Shown one piece after another: positions 1 to 8,299 of a stretch of DNA of 64,000 nucleotides. The first letter of the stretch is position 1. Every line of letters starts with the position of its first letter. The DNA is taken from NCBI RefSeq assembly GCF_029894335.1, contig NZ_JARXZC010000036.1, positions 1 to 64,000 of the forward strand. The letters are read 5' to 3'. The position numbers and the translations under genes are program-made. This stretch comes from Kitasatospora sp. MAP5-34. GTDB lineage: Bacteria > Actinomycetota > Actinomycetes > Streptomycetales > Streptomycetaceae. A model generated the notes under the pieces. That model saw nothing but the letters and a program-made list of their open reading frames with translations. It did no database searches and was not told where the DNA came from.

Positions 1-1803
1 AACCGCGATGATCGTCCGTCGGGTGGTCGTTCGTTCGGTGGGGATCGCCCGTCCTCCGGTGGCGGTTACAACCGTGATGACCGTGGGCCGCGTCGTGATG
101 ACCGTCCGTCTGGTGGTGGCTTCCGTCGTGATGAGCGTCCGTCGGGTGGTTTCAACCGTGACGATCGTCCGTCGGGTGGTCGTTCGTTCGGTGGCGACCG
201 TCCCTCTGGCGGTGGTTTCAACCGTGATGACCGTGGGCCGCGTCGTGACGACCGTCCGTCCGGTGGCCGCTCGTTCGGTGGCGACCGCCCCTCTGGTGGC
301 GGTTACAACCGCGATGATCGTCCGTCGGGTGGTCGTTCGTTCGGTGGGGATCGCCCGTCCTCCGGTGGCGGTTACAACCGTGATGACCGTGGGCCGCGTC
401 GCGACGACCGTCCCTCCGGTGGTTTCAACCGTGATGACCGTGGGCCGCGCCGCGATGACCGTCCCTCTGGTGGTGGCTTCCGTCGTGATGACCGTCCGTC
501 GGGTGGTTTCAACCGCGACGATCGTCCGTCGGGTGGTCGTTCGTTCGGTGGCGAGCGCCCCTCCGGTGGTGGCTTCAACCGTGACGACCGTGGCGCTCGC
601 TCCTTCGGTGGCGACCGTCCGTCCTCCGGTGGTTTCAACCGTGATGACCGTGGGCCGCGCCGTGACGACCGCCCGTCCGGCGGTGGCTTCCGCCGCGATG
701 AGCGTCCGTCTTCCGGTGGTGGTTTCAACCGCGATGACCGTGGGCCGCGCCGCGATGACCGTCCCTCTGGCGGTGGCTTCCGCCGGGACGACCGGCCGTC
801 GTCCGGTGGTGGGCGTTCGTACGAGAGCCGTGGTGGGCGCTTCGAGGGGCAGCGGGACGACCGTCGGGACTACGACGACCGTCGTGGGAACTTCGAGCCC
901 GTCCAGCGTCTGCCGATCCCGGAGGATGTCACCGGCTTCGAGATCGACGCCGATGTCCGCCAGGACCTCAAGAGCCTGCCGAAGACGCTTGCCGACGATG
1001 TCGCGCGCAACCTGGTGATGGTGGCCCGGACGCTCGACACCGACTCGGAGGAGGCGTACAAGTACTCCCGCGTCGCGCTGCGGCTGGCGTCGCGTGTCGC
1101 GTCCGTCCGTGAGGCGGCCGGCTTCGCGTCGTACGTGACGCAGCGGTACGCCGAGGCGCTGACCGAGTTCCGGGCGGCTCGCCGGATGACCGGTCGGGCC
1201 GACCTGTGGCCGGTGATGGCGGACTGCGAGCGTGGTCTCGGCCGTCCGGAGCGGGCGCTGGCGATGGCCGGTGAGCCTGAGGTGAAGCAGCTGGACAAGG
1301 CCGGCCAGGTCGAGATGCGGCTGGTCGCGTCGGGTGCACGCGGTGACATGGGCCAGTTCGAGGCCGCTGTCGTCACGCTGCAGAGCCCGGAGCTGGGTTC
1401 CAGCGCGATCCACCCGTGGACCGCTCGCCTGCGCTACGCCTACGCCGAGGCGCTGATCGCGGCCGGCCGGGGCGAGGAGGCCCGCGACTGGTTCGCGAAG
1501 GCGGCGGAGGCCGACACCGAGGGTGCGACCAACGCTTCCGAGCGGCTCGCCGAGATCGACGGTCTGGAGTTCGTGGACGCGCTCGACCCCGAGCAGGACG
1601 AGGACGAAGAGGGCGAGGAGCGTGGCGGGCGCGGCGAGTCCGCCCCGGCGCGCAAGATCGCTGTGGACGACACCGGTGAGAACCGGGAGATCTTCGAGGA
1701 CGAGGAAGACGTCGAGGAGTACTACGACGAGGACGACCTGGAGATCGACGACGAGCACGACTCGCGCGACCAGGGCAAGCGTCCCGAGAACGACCAGCGC
1801 TGA
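1..1803 (+). CDS. Repeat-rich TPR-like protein (5' truncated)
   Basis: The frame is open from base 1 to the TGA at 1801-1803, giving 600 visible codons; the true start lies before the window. Residues 1 to about 293 are imperfect repeats built from RDDRPSGG, GGRSFGGD and GPRRDDR, so this part is basic, Gly-rich and probably disordered. Residues about 300-520 form helical, TPR-like repeats (AEALTEFRAARR, RYAYAEALIAAGRGEEARDW). The last 80 residues are very acidic (FEDEEDVEEYYDEDD). RGG-like repeats in other proteins bind RNA or form condensates, so an RNA or ribosome-linked role is inferred, not shown. A strong terminator follows. The function is unknown. Confidence 0.85.
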   Translation, partial: NRDDRPSGGRSFGGDRPSSGGGYNRDDRGPRRDDRPSGGGFRRDERPSGGFNRDDRPSGGRSFGGDRPSGGGFNRDDRGPRRDDRPSGGRSFGGDRPSGGGYNRDDRPSGGRSFGGDRPSSGGGYNRDDRGPRRDDRPSGGFNRDDRGPRRDDRPSGGGFRRDDRPSGGFNRDDRPSGGRSFGGERPSGGGFNRDDRGARSFGGDRPSSGGFNRDDRGPRRDDRPSGGGFRRDERPSSGGGFNRDDRGPRRDDRPSGGGFRRDDRPSSGGGRSYESRGGRFEGQRDDRRDYDDRRGNFEPVQRLPIPEDVTGFEIDADVRQDLKSLPKTLADDVARNLVMVARTLDTDSEEAYKYSRVALRLASRVASVREAAGFASYVTQRYAEALTEFRAARRMTGRADLWPVMADCERGLGRPERALAMAGEPEVKQLDKAGQVEMRLVASGARGDMGQFEAAVVTLQSPELGSSAIHPWTARLRYAYAEALIAAGRGEEARDWFAKAAEADTEGATNASERLAEIDGLEFVDALDPEQDEDEEGEERGGRGESAPARKIAVDDTGENREIFEDEEDVEEYYDEDDLEIDDEHDSRDQGKRPENDQR

Positions 1804-1834
1804 GCCCGTCGTGAGCTAGCCGCTGAGTAAGGCC

Positions 1835-1877
1835 TGAGGCCCTGTCCGTACGCGATCCGCGTGCGGGCAGGGCCTCA
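1835..1877. terminator. Strong hairpin terminator between convergent genes
   Basis: A 20-bp stem (1835-1854 with 1858-1877, two G-U pairs) closes a 3-base loop. The outer 10 bp, TGAGGCCCTG and CAGGGCCTCA, pair perfectly. It lies between the stop of the TPR protein and the stop of the convergent DUF1015 gene, so it probably ends both transcripts. Confidence 0.85.
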
Positions 1878-1921
1878 GCCGTTTCCGACGCCGTTTCCGG
1901 GTCCGGAGCCAGGGGCCCGGG

Positions 1922-3301
1922 TCAGCTCAGTTCGAGGTTGCGCAGAACGAGCCCGGTGGCGGGTTTGGGGCCGAAGGAGGTGGACTTCCGGGGCATCGTC
2001 ACGCCCTGTTCGGCGAGCCGCCGGACCACGCTCTCCCGGACCGGGTTCAGCAGCACCGCCGTGCCGCCGCTGCGGCGGGCCTCGCGTTCGGCCGAGGCGG
2101 CGGCGTGCAGATAGCCGATGTCGTCCGGACCGTCCGGGACCTGCCAGGTGTGGTCGAGCAGGGTGGCGTGCAGGACGGTGGCGTCCAGCCGCCGCCACTC
2201 CTCCGGCTTGCCGGTCGGCACCGTCGCCTCGAGCAGGGCTTCGTCCGGCTCGGTGAGCAGCCAGAACACGCCGTCCCCGCCGGTCAGCAGGAAGGAGTTG
2301 CCGCCGTGCCGCTTGGCCTCGACGAGGGCCTGCAGGGCGGTGTCCAGCGGGCCCGGGACCTCCTTGACCTGCCACTGGTCGGCGATCGCGGCCAGCGCCT
2401 CGGCGATCGGCAGTCGGTACAGCACCCGGTGGATGGCCCGGACCCGCAGCGGGTAGCGGGCGGTGTCGACCAGCAGGACCAGGCCCCGGTCCCACGGGCT
2501 GCGCGGGAGGTGGCGGTGTTCGCGCTGGAGGCGCAGGTACATCTCCCAGCGGTGGTGCCCGTCCGCGATCAGGGCCCGGCAGGTGGCCAGGTCGCGGGTG
2601 ACCTCCGCCAGTTCGGCCGGGTCGGTGACCGCCCACAGCCGGTGGTGGGTGCCGTCGCTGGTGGTCGTGGTGAGCAGCGGCTCGCGCAGCACCGCGCGTT
2701 CGATGACGTCGGCCGCGCCGCCGTGGCCCCGGTAGGTGAGCAGCAGAGGCTCGAGGTTGGCCCTGGTGGTCCGCATCAGGCCCACCCGGTCGGCGACCGG
2801 TCGCGGCATCACGTCCTCGTGCGGCAGCACCACGCCGGCCTCCCGGCCGCTGACGGCCAGCGCGCCGATCAGCCCGCGCTGGAGCAGCTCGCCGCCAGGG
2901 GAGTCCGGGTGGGTGCGCTGCTCGTACACGTACAACGCGGGCTCGGGGTCGGCGGCGAGGACGCCCTCGCGCTGCCACTCCTTGAGCAGCCGCGCGGCGT
3001 GCCGGTAGCGGGTGTCGCGGTCGGGCCGGTCGCCGCTGTCGTCGGGTTCGGGCCTGGGGAGGATCAGCCGGACGATGTTGTGCGGGTCCGCCGTCTCCAG
3101 GTCGAGCCGGCGATTGGGGTCGACCACGTCGTACGGGGGCGAGGTCACCGCCGCCAGGGTGCCGACCCGGTCGGGGACGTACCGCAGGCCGCGGAAGGGG
3201 GACAGGGACAGCCCTGCGGTGGCGACGTGCCCGGGGTCTCCGGGGCCGCCCGCCGGAGCCTCTGCTCCGGTATCTGCACTGGGTGCACTCATTCTGGGCA
3301 T
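1922..3301 (-). CDS. DUF1015 family protein
   Basis: A 459-residue protein with the N-terminal signature of the DUF1015 family: LSPFRGLRYVPDRVGTLAAV, then TSPPYDVV and HNIVRLILP. Further family-like blocks are ADGHHRWEMYLRL near residue 250 and VLLNPVRESVV near the C-terminus. The family is conserved and usually near 400-450 residues, but its biochemical role is unsettled. Two close ATGs (3301 and 3292) are possible and neither has a clear ribosome site; the longer is given. The gene is divergent from the TPR gene at 3390. Confidence 0.85.
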   Translation of the reverse strand: MPRMSAPSADTGAEAPAGGPGDPGHVATAGLSLSPFRGLRYVPDRVGTLAAVTSPPYDVVDPNRRLDLETADPHNIVRLILPRPEPDDSGDRPDRDTRYRHAARLLKEWQREGVLAADPEPALYVYEQRTHPDSPGGELLQRGLIGALAVSGREAGVVLPHEDVMPRPVADRVGLMRTTRANLEPLLLTYRGHGGAADVIERAVLREPLLTTTTSDGTHHRLWAVTDPAELAEVTRDLATCRALIADGHHRWEMYLRLQREHRHLPRSPWDRGLVLLVDTARYPLRVRAIHRVLYRLPIAEALAAIADQWQVKEVPGPLDTALQALVEAKRHGGNSFLLTGGDGVFWLLTEPDEALLEATVPTGKPEEWRRLDATVLHATLLDHTWQVPDGPDDIGYLHAAASAEREARRSGGTAVLLNPVRESVVRRLAEQGVTMPRKSTSFGPKPATGLVLRNLELS

Positions 3302-3389
3302 CGTAATCGGGTATGCGTTGTTCGGAGATCAAAAGGGTCAAGGGTGTCGGTGAGCGGTACCGGAAGCGGTACTGGAAGCGAGGTACGAC

Positions 3390-3905
3390 ATGAGCGAGGA
3401 TCAGGGGCGCGTGGAGGGCGGCGTCGGCGGAGCGGGGCGGCCGGACGGTGCCGGCGTGCCGGAGGGGGATGTCTACGACTGGTTCCGGCGGGGTGCCCGG
3501 TTGCTGGAGCAGGGGAACCCGGCTGCCGCTGAGCAGTTGTTGCGGCGGGCGGCCGAGGTTGAGCCGCAGTCGCGGAGCATCCGGGAGACGCTGGCGCGGG
3601 CGCAGTTCGACGCGAGGCTGTACGCGGCGGCGCTGGAGAACTTCCGGGCGGTGGCGCTGGCCGATCCGTCCGACGACTACGCTCAGTTCGGGTGGGGTGT
3701 CTCGGCTGCCCGGCTGGGCGACTTCGAAACCTCCGCCGAGCACCTGGCCCTGGCGGTGGCGATGCGGCCCGAGGCCGAGCACTACCGGGCCGCGCTGCGG
3801 CAGACCAGGGCGACGCTGGCGGCCCGCGCCGGGGCGTACGGGCCGTTGCTGCCCGGTGCGCCCGGTTACCGGGAGTCCTCGGACGCCCAGGACGGCGCGC
3901 AGTAG
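3390..3905 (+). CDS. Tetratricopeptide-repeat protein
   Basis: A 171-residue soluble protein. After a Gly-rich N-terminus of about 26 residues come three TPR-like helix pairs: YDWFRRGARLLEQGNPAAAE (about 29-48), AQFDARLYAAALENFRAVAL and QFGWGVSAARLGDFETSAEH. TPRs bind other proteins; the partner is unknown. It sits 36 bp before the HAD phosphatase on the same strand and is probably cotranscribed with it. The ATG at 3390 has only a weak ribosome site. Confidence 0.85.
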   Translation: MSEDQGRVEGGVGGAGRPDGAGVPEGDVYDWFRRGARLLEQGNPAAAEQLLRRAAEVEPQSRSIRETLARAQFDARLYAAALENFRAVALADPSDDYAQFGWGVSAARLGDFETSAEHLALAVAMRPEAEHYRAALRQTRATLAARAGAYGPLLPGAPGYRESSDAQDGAQ

Positions 3906-3941
3906 GCCCGAGACGGATCAAATGACGAGGTGGAGTGCGCG

Positions 3942-4976
3942 ATGACGGACCAGGCCAGCGGGCAGAACCGGACCGTACCCGGGGGCTGTGACCGCCCGCT
4001 GACCGAGGCGTACGACACCGCGCTGCTCGATCTCGACGGGGTGGTGTACGCCGGGCCGGACGCGATCGTGCACGCCGTGGACTCGCTGGCCGCCGCGCGG
4101 GAGACCGGGATGCGGCTGGCGTACGTCACCAACAACGCCTCGCGTCCGCCCCGCGTGGTGGCGGAGCACCTGACCGAGCTGGGCGTGCCCGCCGAGGCCG
4201 CCGACGTGATCAACTCCGCGCAGGCGGCGGCCCGGCTGGTCGCCGACAAGGTGCCGACCGGGTCGAAGGTGCTGGTGGTCGGTGGGGCCGGGCTGGTCGA
4301 GGCGTTGGCCGAGCGCGGGCTGGTCGCGGTGCGTTCGCTGGACGAGGAGCCGGTCGCGGTGGTGCAGGGCTACGACCCGTCGGTCGGCTGGCAGCACCTC
4401 GCCGAAGCCTCGTACGCAGTGGCGCGCGGGCTGCCCTGGGTGGCCTCGAACACCGATATGACCGTGCCGACCGCGCGTGGGATCGCGCCCGGGAACGGCA
4501 CACTGGTGGCCGCCGTACGGACGGCGACCGGCGTCGAGCCCGAGGTCGCGGGCAAGCCGCTGCCGCCGATGCACCGGGAGACCGTGCTCCGGACCGGCGC
4601 GAAGCGTCCGCTGGTGGTCGGGGACCGCTTGGACACGGACATCGAGGGCGCCTACAACGGCGGTGTGGACAGCCTGCTGGTCTTCACCGGCGTCACCACG
4701 CCCGCGCTGCTGCTCACCGCGCCCGTCCAGCACCGGCCCACCTACCTGGCGGCGGACCTGCGCGGGCTGCTGCTCCCGCAGCCCGCCGTCGAGTCGCTGG
4801 GCGAGGGGCGGTACGGCTGCGGCGGGTACGTCGCGTCGGTGGACGGTGGCGGGGAGCTGCGGCTGGACGGCGCGGGGGAGGACCCGTACGACGGGCTGCG
4901 GGCGCTGTGCGGGGCTGCCTGGGCGGCGGCGGTGACCCCTGACGGGCGCAAGGCGCTCGCTGAACTGGGGCTTTAG
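3942..4976 (+). CDS. HAD-IIA family hydrolase (NagD/phosphoglycolate-phosphatase type)
   Basis: A 344-residue HAD superfamily phosphatase. Motif I is LLDLDGVVY (nucleophile Asp and acid Asp, about residues 28-36), motif II is YVTNNASRPP, the motif III lysine is in AGKPLPP, and motif IV is VVGDRLDTDIEGAYNGG. The length and the large cap between motifs II and III fit class IIA enzymes, which act on phosphoglycolate, 4-nitrophenyl phosphate or sugar and nucleotide monophosphates; the exact substrate cannot be read from sequence. The ATG at 3942 is preferred because GGAG at 3932-3935 is well spaced; an in-frame GTG at 3930 is the alternative. Confidence 0.88.
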   Translation: MTDQASGQNRTVPGGCDRPLTEAYDTALLDLDGVVYAGPDAIVHAVDSLAAARETGMRLAYVTNNASRPPRVVAEHLTELGVPAEAADVINSAQAAARLVADKVPTGSKVLVVGGAGLVEALAERGLVAVRSLDEEPVAVVQGYDPSVGWQHLAEASYAVARGLPWVASNTDMTVPTARGIAPGNGTLVAAVRTATGVEPEVAGKPLPPMHRETVLRTGAKRPLVVGDRLDTDIEGAYNGGVDSLLVFTGVTTPALLLTAPVQHRPTYLAADLRGLLLPQPAVESLGEGRYGCGGYVASVDGGGELRLDGAGEDPYDGLRALCGAAWAAAVTPDGRKALAELGL

Positions 4977-5033
4977 TTCTTACCGGGGTGCGGGGAGCGG
5001 TGGGCGCGAGGCTCTACGTGGGTGCTTGGTCGG

Positions 5034-5071
5034 GCGCGCAGTTCCCCTCGCCCCTGTCTGTGGCCGACCGG
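5034..5071. repeat. Dispersed intergenic repeat, copy 1
   Basis: GCGCGCAGTTCCCCTCGCCC followed by CTGTCTGTGGCC. This is a copy of the repeat also found near 8256, 12436, 13814, 18881, 24615 and, partially, 38432. Here it lies between the stops of the convergent HAD and SCP2 genes, where it may serve as a transcription end. Confidence 0.6.
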
Positions 5072-5086
5072 TTGCCCAGCTGCTGG

Positions 5087-5434
5087 TCAGAGGAGGGTGC
5101 GGAGGCGGAGGAGGTCGCGGAAGCCGGCTTCCAGTTTGACCCGGCCGGTGGCCCAGGCCGAGGCGAAGTTGAGCTTGCCGTCGACCAGGGCGACCAGGTC
5201 GTCGCTGGCCATGGTGAGCCGGATCTCCGCCTTGGCGGCCGGTGGGCCCGGGGTCTGGACGACGTCGGTGATCCGGCCGTCCTGGAGGCGGCCGGTGAAC
5301 GTCAGGTCCAGGTCGGTGATCCGGCAGGTCAGCGAGCGGTCGAGGGCGGCGGCCTTGCGGACGTCGCCCTCGGAGCCGGCCAGGTTCCTGCTGAGCTGCT
5401 CCAGTGCTTCGCGGCACTGCTCGGTGCTGGCCAT
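5087..5434 (-). CDS. SCP2 sterol-binding-domain-like protein
   Basis: A 115-residue protein beginning MASTEQCREALEQLSRNLAG. Its body resembles the small SCP2 fold: a beta-rich first half (ITDLDLTFTGRLQDGRI), then AEIRLTMASDDLVALVDGKL and FASAWATGRVKLEAGFRDLL. The segment V-DGKLNFASAWATGRVK-EG matches the lipid-tunnel part of SCP2 proteins. Family members bind lipids or hydrophobic ligands without catalysis. The ATG at 5434 was chosen because the conserved fold starts there; the frame stays open far upstream but that part is shadow coding. It points towards the HAD gene and away from the gene at 5608. Confidence 0.78.
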   Translation of the reverse strand: MASTEQCREALEQLSRNLAGSEGDVRKAAALDRSLTCRITDLDLTFTGRLQDGRITDVVQTPGPPAAKAEIRLTMASDDLVALVDGKLNFASAWATGRVKLEAGFRDLLRLRTLL

Positions 5435-5607
5435 GGGTCCTGGTCCCTCCCGTCCGGTCCGGTTCGCTGCCACGCTATCCCAGAGCCCGCCCCCCGATTG
5501 CCCGGGGATCCGGGCACCGGGAGGGCCGGAAAGGGTAGCGTCGTGGCGGGCGCCCGGTATGTCCGGGCAGGCCCGGAGACGGTGCGAGGCGTTGAGGAGG
5601 CACTCGA

Positions 5608-6222
5608 ATGCTGCGGGATGCGGTGCGGGGTGTGACGGTACTGGCCGTCGAGCTCGCGGAGGAGACCGGGAAGCGGGTCGTCGGTACGGCGGCCGGGCTG
5701 CTGGAGCGCAGCGGTGTCGATGTGGCGGCGATCGAGCGGACGGTGGCCGAGCAGTTCCCGCCCTCGGTGCGGTCACTACAGATGCTGGCGGGCGAAGCCG
5801 TGACGGTCGGCCGGGCCGGGCTCGACCTCGCGGTCGGCACGGCCCGCGCGGAGGCGGAGAAGATCTTCGAGCTGGTCGGCGACCAGGTGGTGAAGGTCGG
5901 CGTCGTACTGGGCTACCTGGAGAGCAGGCTCCGGGAGGTCGAGGAGGAGCACCCCGCGCCCGCCGCCAAGCCGGAGGCGCGGGCGGGTGACCTGTTCGGG
6001 GTCGGCTGGGAGGCCGAGGCCGAGAGCGAAATCGCAGCGGAGGAGGCCGAGGAGGCGGCGCCGCCGGAGCCTGTTGCCGAGGAGCCGGTGCCCGTGCCGG
6101 AGCCCACGAAGAAGGCCGCGCCGGTGAAGAAGAAGGCGGCTGCCAAGAAGGTGGCGGTGAAGAAGCCGGCCGCGAAGAAGGCCGCGCCGCGCAAGAAGAC
6201 CGCCCCCGACGCCGATGTCTGA
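5608..6222 (+). CDS. Helical protein with Lys/Ala-rich histone-like tail
   Basis: A 204-residue protein. Residues 1 to about 115 are amphipathic helices (VLAVELAEETGKRVVGTAAG, AGEAVTVGRAGLDLAVGTAR) that recall phasin-like or amphipathic helix-bundle proteins. A Pro/Glu linker follows. The last 40 residues are Lys/Ala repeats such as KKKAAAKKVAVKK and PAAKKAAPRKK, like the tails of actinobacterial HupS-type and H1-like DNA-binding proteins. DNA or RNA binding is inferred from the tail only. Its last 8 bases overlap the 58-residue gene downstream, which suggests translational coupling. Confidence 0.8.
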   Translation: MLRDAVRGVTVLAVELAEETGKRVVGTAAGLLERSGVDVAAIERTVAEQFPPSVRSLQMLAGEAVTVGRAGLDLAVGTARAEAEKIFELVGDQVVKVGVVLGYLESRLREVEEEHPAPAAKPEARAGDLFGVGWEAEAESEIAAEEAEEAAPPEPVAEEPVPVPEPTKKAAPVKKKAAAKKVAVKKPAAKKAAPRKKTAPDADV

Positions 6223-6391
6223 GTTCGCGGCCGTTCCGGCGCCCACCGGACATCCCGGCGTCGACGCCGCGCTGGGTCGGCTGGACGGTCTGGACGGGGT
6301 GGAGACCGGCGCGCACGTCGCCGTGTACGAAGATGTACACCAGCGGCTCGCGGACACCCTTGCCGCGCTCGATCAGCATGATCAGCAGTAG
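6215..6391 (+). CDS. 58-residue hypothetical protein coupled to tlyA
   Basis: An ATG at 6215, inside the last codons of the preceding gene, opens a 58-codon frame ending in TAG at 6389-6391. The peptide begins MSEFAAVPAPTGHPGVDAAL and contains LGRLDGLDGVETGAHVAVYE and VHQRLADTLAALDQ. It is acidic, has no Cys and looks helical. The stop shares its G with a GTG that can start tlyA, so the three genes form an overlapping chain. Small proteins of this form are common just upstream of tlyA in Streptomyces. The function is unknown. Confidence 0.7.
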   Translation: MSEFAAVPAPTGHPGVDAALGRLDGLDGVETGAHVAVYEDVHQRLADTLAALDQHDQQ

Positions 6392-7230
6392 TGACAGCAG
6401 CAGGAGCTGAAGTAGCAGTGGCAGTGGCACGACGCCGACTCGACGCGGAGCTGGTCCGCCGCAACCTGGCCCGTTCGCGTGAGCACGCGAGCGAGCTGAT
6501 CGCGGCCGGCCGGGTGACGGTCGGCGGCACCACCGCGACCAAGCCCGCGACCCAGGTGGAGACCTCGGCCGCCGTGGTGGTGGCCAAGGACGACAACGAC
6601 CCCGACTACGTCTCGCGCGGCGGGCACAAGCTCGCCGGTGCGTTCGCGGCCTTCGTCCCGCAGGGGCTGGTCGTCGAGGGGCGGCGGGCGCTGGACGCCG
6701 GCGCCTCCACGGGCGGGTTCACGGACGTGCTGCTGCGGGCGGGCACCGCGCACGTGCTGGCGGTGGACGTCGGTTACGGGCAGCTCGCCTGGTCGCTGCA
6801 GAGCGACGAGCGGGTGACCGTGATGGACCGGACCAACGTCCGCGAACTGACGTTGGAGCAGATCGGCGGGGTGCCCGTCGACCTGGTGGTGGGCGATCTG
6901 TCGTTCATCTCGCTCGGCCTGGTGCTGCCCGCCCTCGCGGGCTGCTGCGCCGAGGACGCCGACCTGGTGATGATGGTCAAGCCGCAGTTCGAGATCGGCA
7001 AGGAGCGGCTCGGCAGCGGCGGAGTGGTGCGCAGCCCGGAGCTGCGGGCCGAGATGGTCCGGCGGGTCGCCGACCAGGCGTGGGCGCTCGGGCTGGGCGT
7101 CCAGGCTGTCACGGCGAGCCCGCTGCCGGGCCCGTCCGGGAACGTCGAGTACTTCCTGTGGCTGCGCCGGGGAGCCCCGCAGCTGGACCCGGCCGAGGCG
7201 GACCGGGCTGTCGCCGAGGGCCCCCGATAG
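6391..7230 (+). CDS. tlyA: TlyA family rRNA (cytidine-2'-O)-methyltransferase
   Basis: A 279-residue protein with the two TlyA domains. An S4 RNA-binding domain covers about residues 14-75 (RRRLDAELVRRNLARSREHA, SELIAAGRVTVGG). An FtsJ-like methyltransferase follows, with RGGHKL (80), the SAM loop LDAGASTGGF (101-110), VVGDLSFISL and MMVKPQFEIGKE. TlyA enzymes 2'-O-methylate cytidines in 16S and 23S rRNA and sensitise cells to capreomycin. The GTG at 6391 overlaps the upstream stop. A GTG at 6418 with AGGAG at 6402-6406 is an equally good start and would give the usual shorter N-terminus. nadK follows 54 bp later. Confidence 0.93.
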   Translation: MTAAGAEVAVAVARRRLDAELVRRNLARSREHASELIAAGRVTVGGTTATKPATQVETSAAVVVAKDDNDPDYVSRGGHKLAGAFAAFVPQGLVVEGRRALDAGASTGGFTDVLLRAGTAHVLAVDVGYGQLAWSLQSDERVTVMDRTNVRELTLEQIGGVPVDLVVGDLSFISLGLVLPALAGCCAEDADLVMMVKPQFEIGKERLGSGGVVRSPELRAEMVRRVADQAWALGLGVQAVTASPLPGPSGNVEYFLWLRRGAPQLDPAEADRAVAEGPR

Positions 7231-7284
7231 GGTACTCAGCAGACGTCCGACCGCCAGGGGCAGGCGTAGGGAGAGGGCAGCGGC

Positions 7285-8187
7285 ATGAGCGAGGAACGTA
7301 CGGTCTTCCTGGTTGCGCACACCGGCCGGGAGGCGGCCCTGCGCAGTGTCGAAGGGCTGGTGCACGGCCTGCTCAAGGCGGGGATCAGGATCAGACTGCT
7401 CGCGGCCGAGGCGGTCGGGCTCGACCTGCCGGACGGGGTCGAGCGGGTGGCCGGCGGGCACGGCGCGGCGGACGGCTGCGAACTGATCCTGGTCGCCGGC
7501 GGGGACGGGACGCTGCTGCGCGGCGCCGAGCTGGCCCGCGAGTCCGGGCTGCCGATGCTGGGGATCAACCTGGGCCGGGTGGGCTTCCTGGCGGAGGCCG
7601 AGCGGGACGATCTGGCGGTGGTGGTCGAGCGGGTGGTCAAGGCCGACTACGAGATCGAGGACCGGATGACCCTCGACGTGCTGGTGCGCACCAACGGCGA
7701 TGTGATCCACGAGGACTGGGCGCTGAACGAGGCGTCGATCGAGAAGGCCTCGCGCGAGCGGATGCTCGAGGTGGTGACCGAGGTGGACGGTCGTCCGGTC
7801 TCCAACTTCGGCTGTGACGGGGTGGTCTGCGCGACGCCGACCGGTTCGACCGCGTACGCGTTCTCGGGTGGTGGGCCGGTGGTGTGGCCGGAGGTCGAGG
7901 CGTTGCTGATGGTGCCGATCAGCGCGCACGCGCTGTTCGCCCGGCCGCTGGTGACCTCGCCCGACTCGGTGCTCGCGGTGGAGGTGCAGCCGAAGACCCC
8001 GCACGGGGTGCTCTGGTGCGACGGCCGCCGTTCGGTCGAACTCCCTGCCGGAGCGCGGGTGGAGGTCCGTCGCGGGCGTACCCCCGTCCGGCTCGCGCGG
8101 CTGCACCGGGCGCCGTTCACGGACCGGCTGGTGGCGAAGTTCGCGCTGCCGGTGACGGGATGGCGTGGGCGTGGGGGTACCTGCTGA
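7285..8187 (+). CDS. nadK: NAD kinase
   Basis: A 300-residue ATP/polyphosphate-dependent NAD kinase, which phosphorylates NAD to NADP. The diagnostic GGDGTLLRGAEL is at residues 72-83 and GINLGRVGFLAE follows. The NE/D motif is in DWALNEASIEK, and the third conserved block is CDGVVCATPTGSTAYAFSGG. The length is normal. The gene lies between tlyA and recN, its usual actinobacterial neighbours, though here the MocR/YczE pair is inserted before recN. GAGAGGG upstream gives a reasonable ribosome site for the ATG at 7285. Confidence 0.95.
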   Translation: MSEERTVFLVAHTGREAALRSVEGLVHGLLKAGIRIRLLAAEAVGLDLPDGVERVAGGHGAADGCELILVAGGDGTLLRGAELARESGLPMLGINLGRVGFLAEAERDDLAVVVERVVKADYEIEDRMTLDVLVRTNGDVIHEDWALNEASIEKASRERMLEVVTEVDGRPVSNFGCDGVVCATPTGSTAYAFSGGGPVVWPEVEALLMVPISAHALFARPLVTSPDSVLAVEVQPKTPHGVLWCDGRRSVELPAGARVEVRRGRTPVRLARLHRAPFTDRLVAKFALPVTGWRGRGGTC

Positions 8188-8202
8188 CGCAGCCTTTTTT
8201 GA

Positions 8203-8276
8203 GGGGAGCGGGGAACTGCGCGAGGGCGGAAGGGGGCAGACCGTTGCCTTCCGTTTCGCGCAGTTCCCCGCGCCCC
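8203..8276. terminator. Long hairpin made by dispersed repeat, copy 2
   Basis: The left arm 8203-8223 and the right arm 8256-8276 pair over 21 bp with one mismatch (core CGGGGAACTGCGCGA with TCGCGCAGTTCCCCG). A run of six T lies just before the left arm. It sits between the convergent stops of nadK and the MocR gene. The right arm continues into CTGTCTGTGGCTGGCC, shared with copy 1. Confidence 0.75.
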
Positions 8277-8299
8277 CTGTCTGTGGCTGGCCGATCCTG

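Noticed and set aside
372..728. Arg/Pro-rich frame on the minus strand under the repeat gene
   Set aside because: It is the antisense of the repeats of the gene at 1-1803 and has no motifs or ribosome site.
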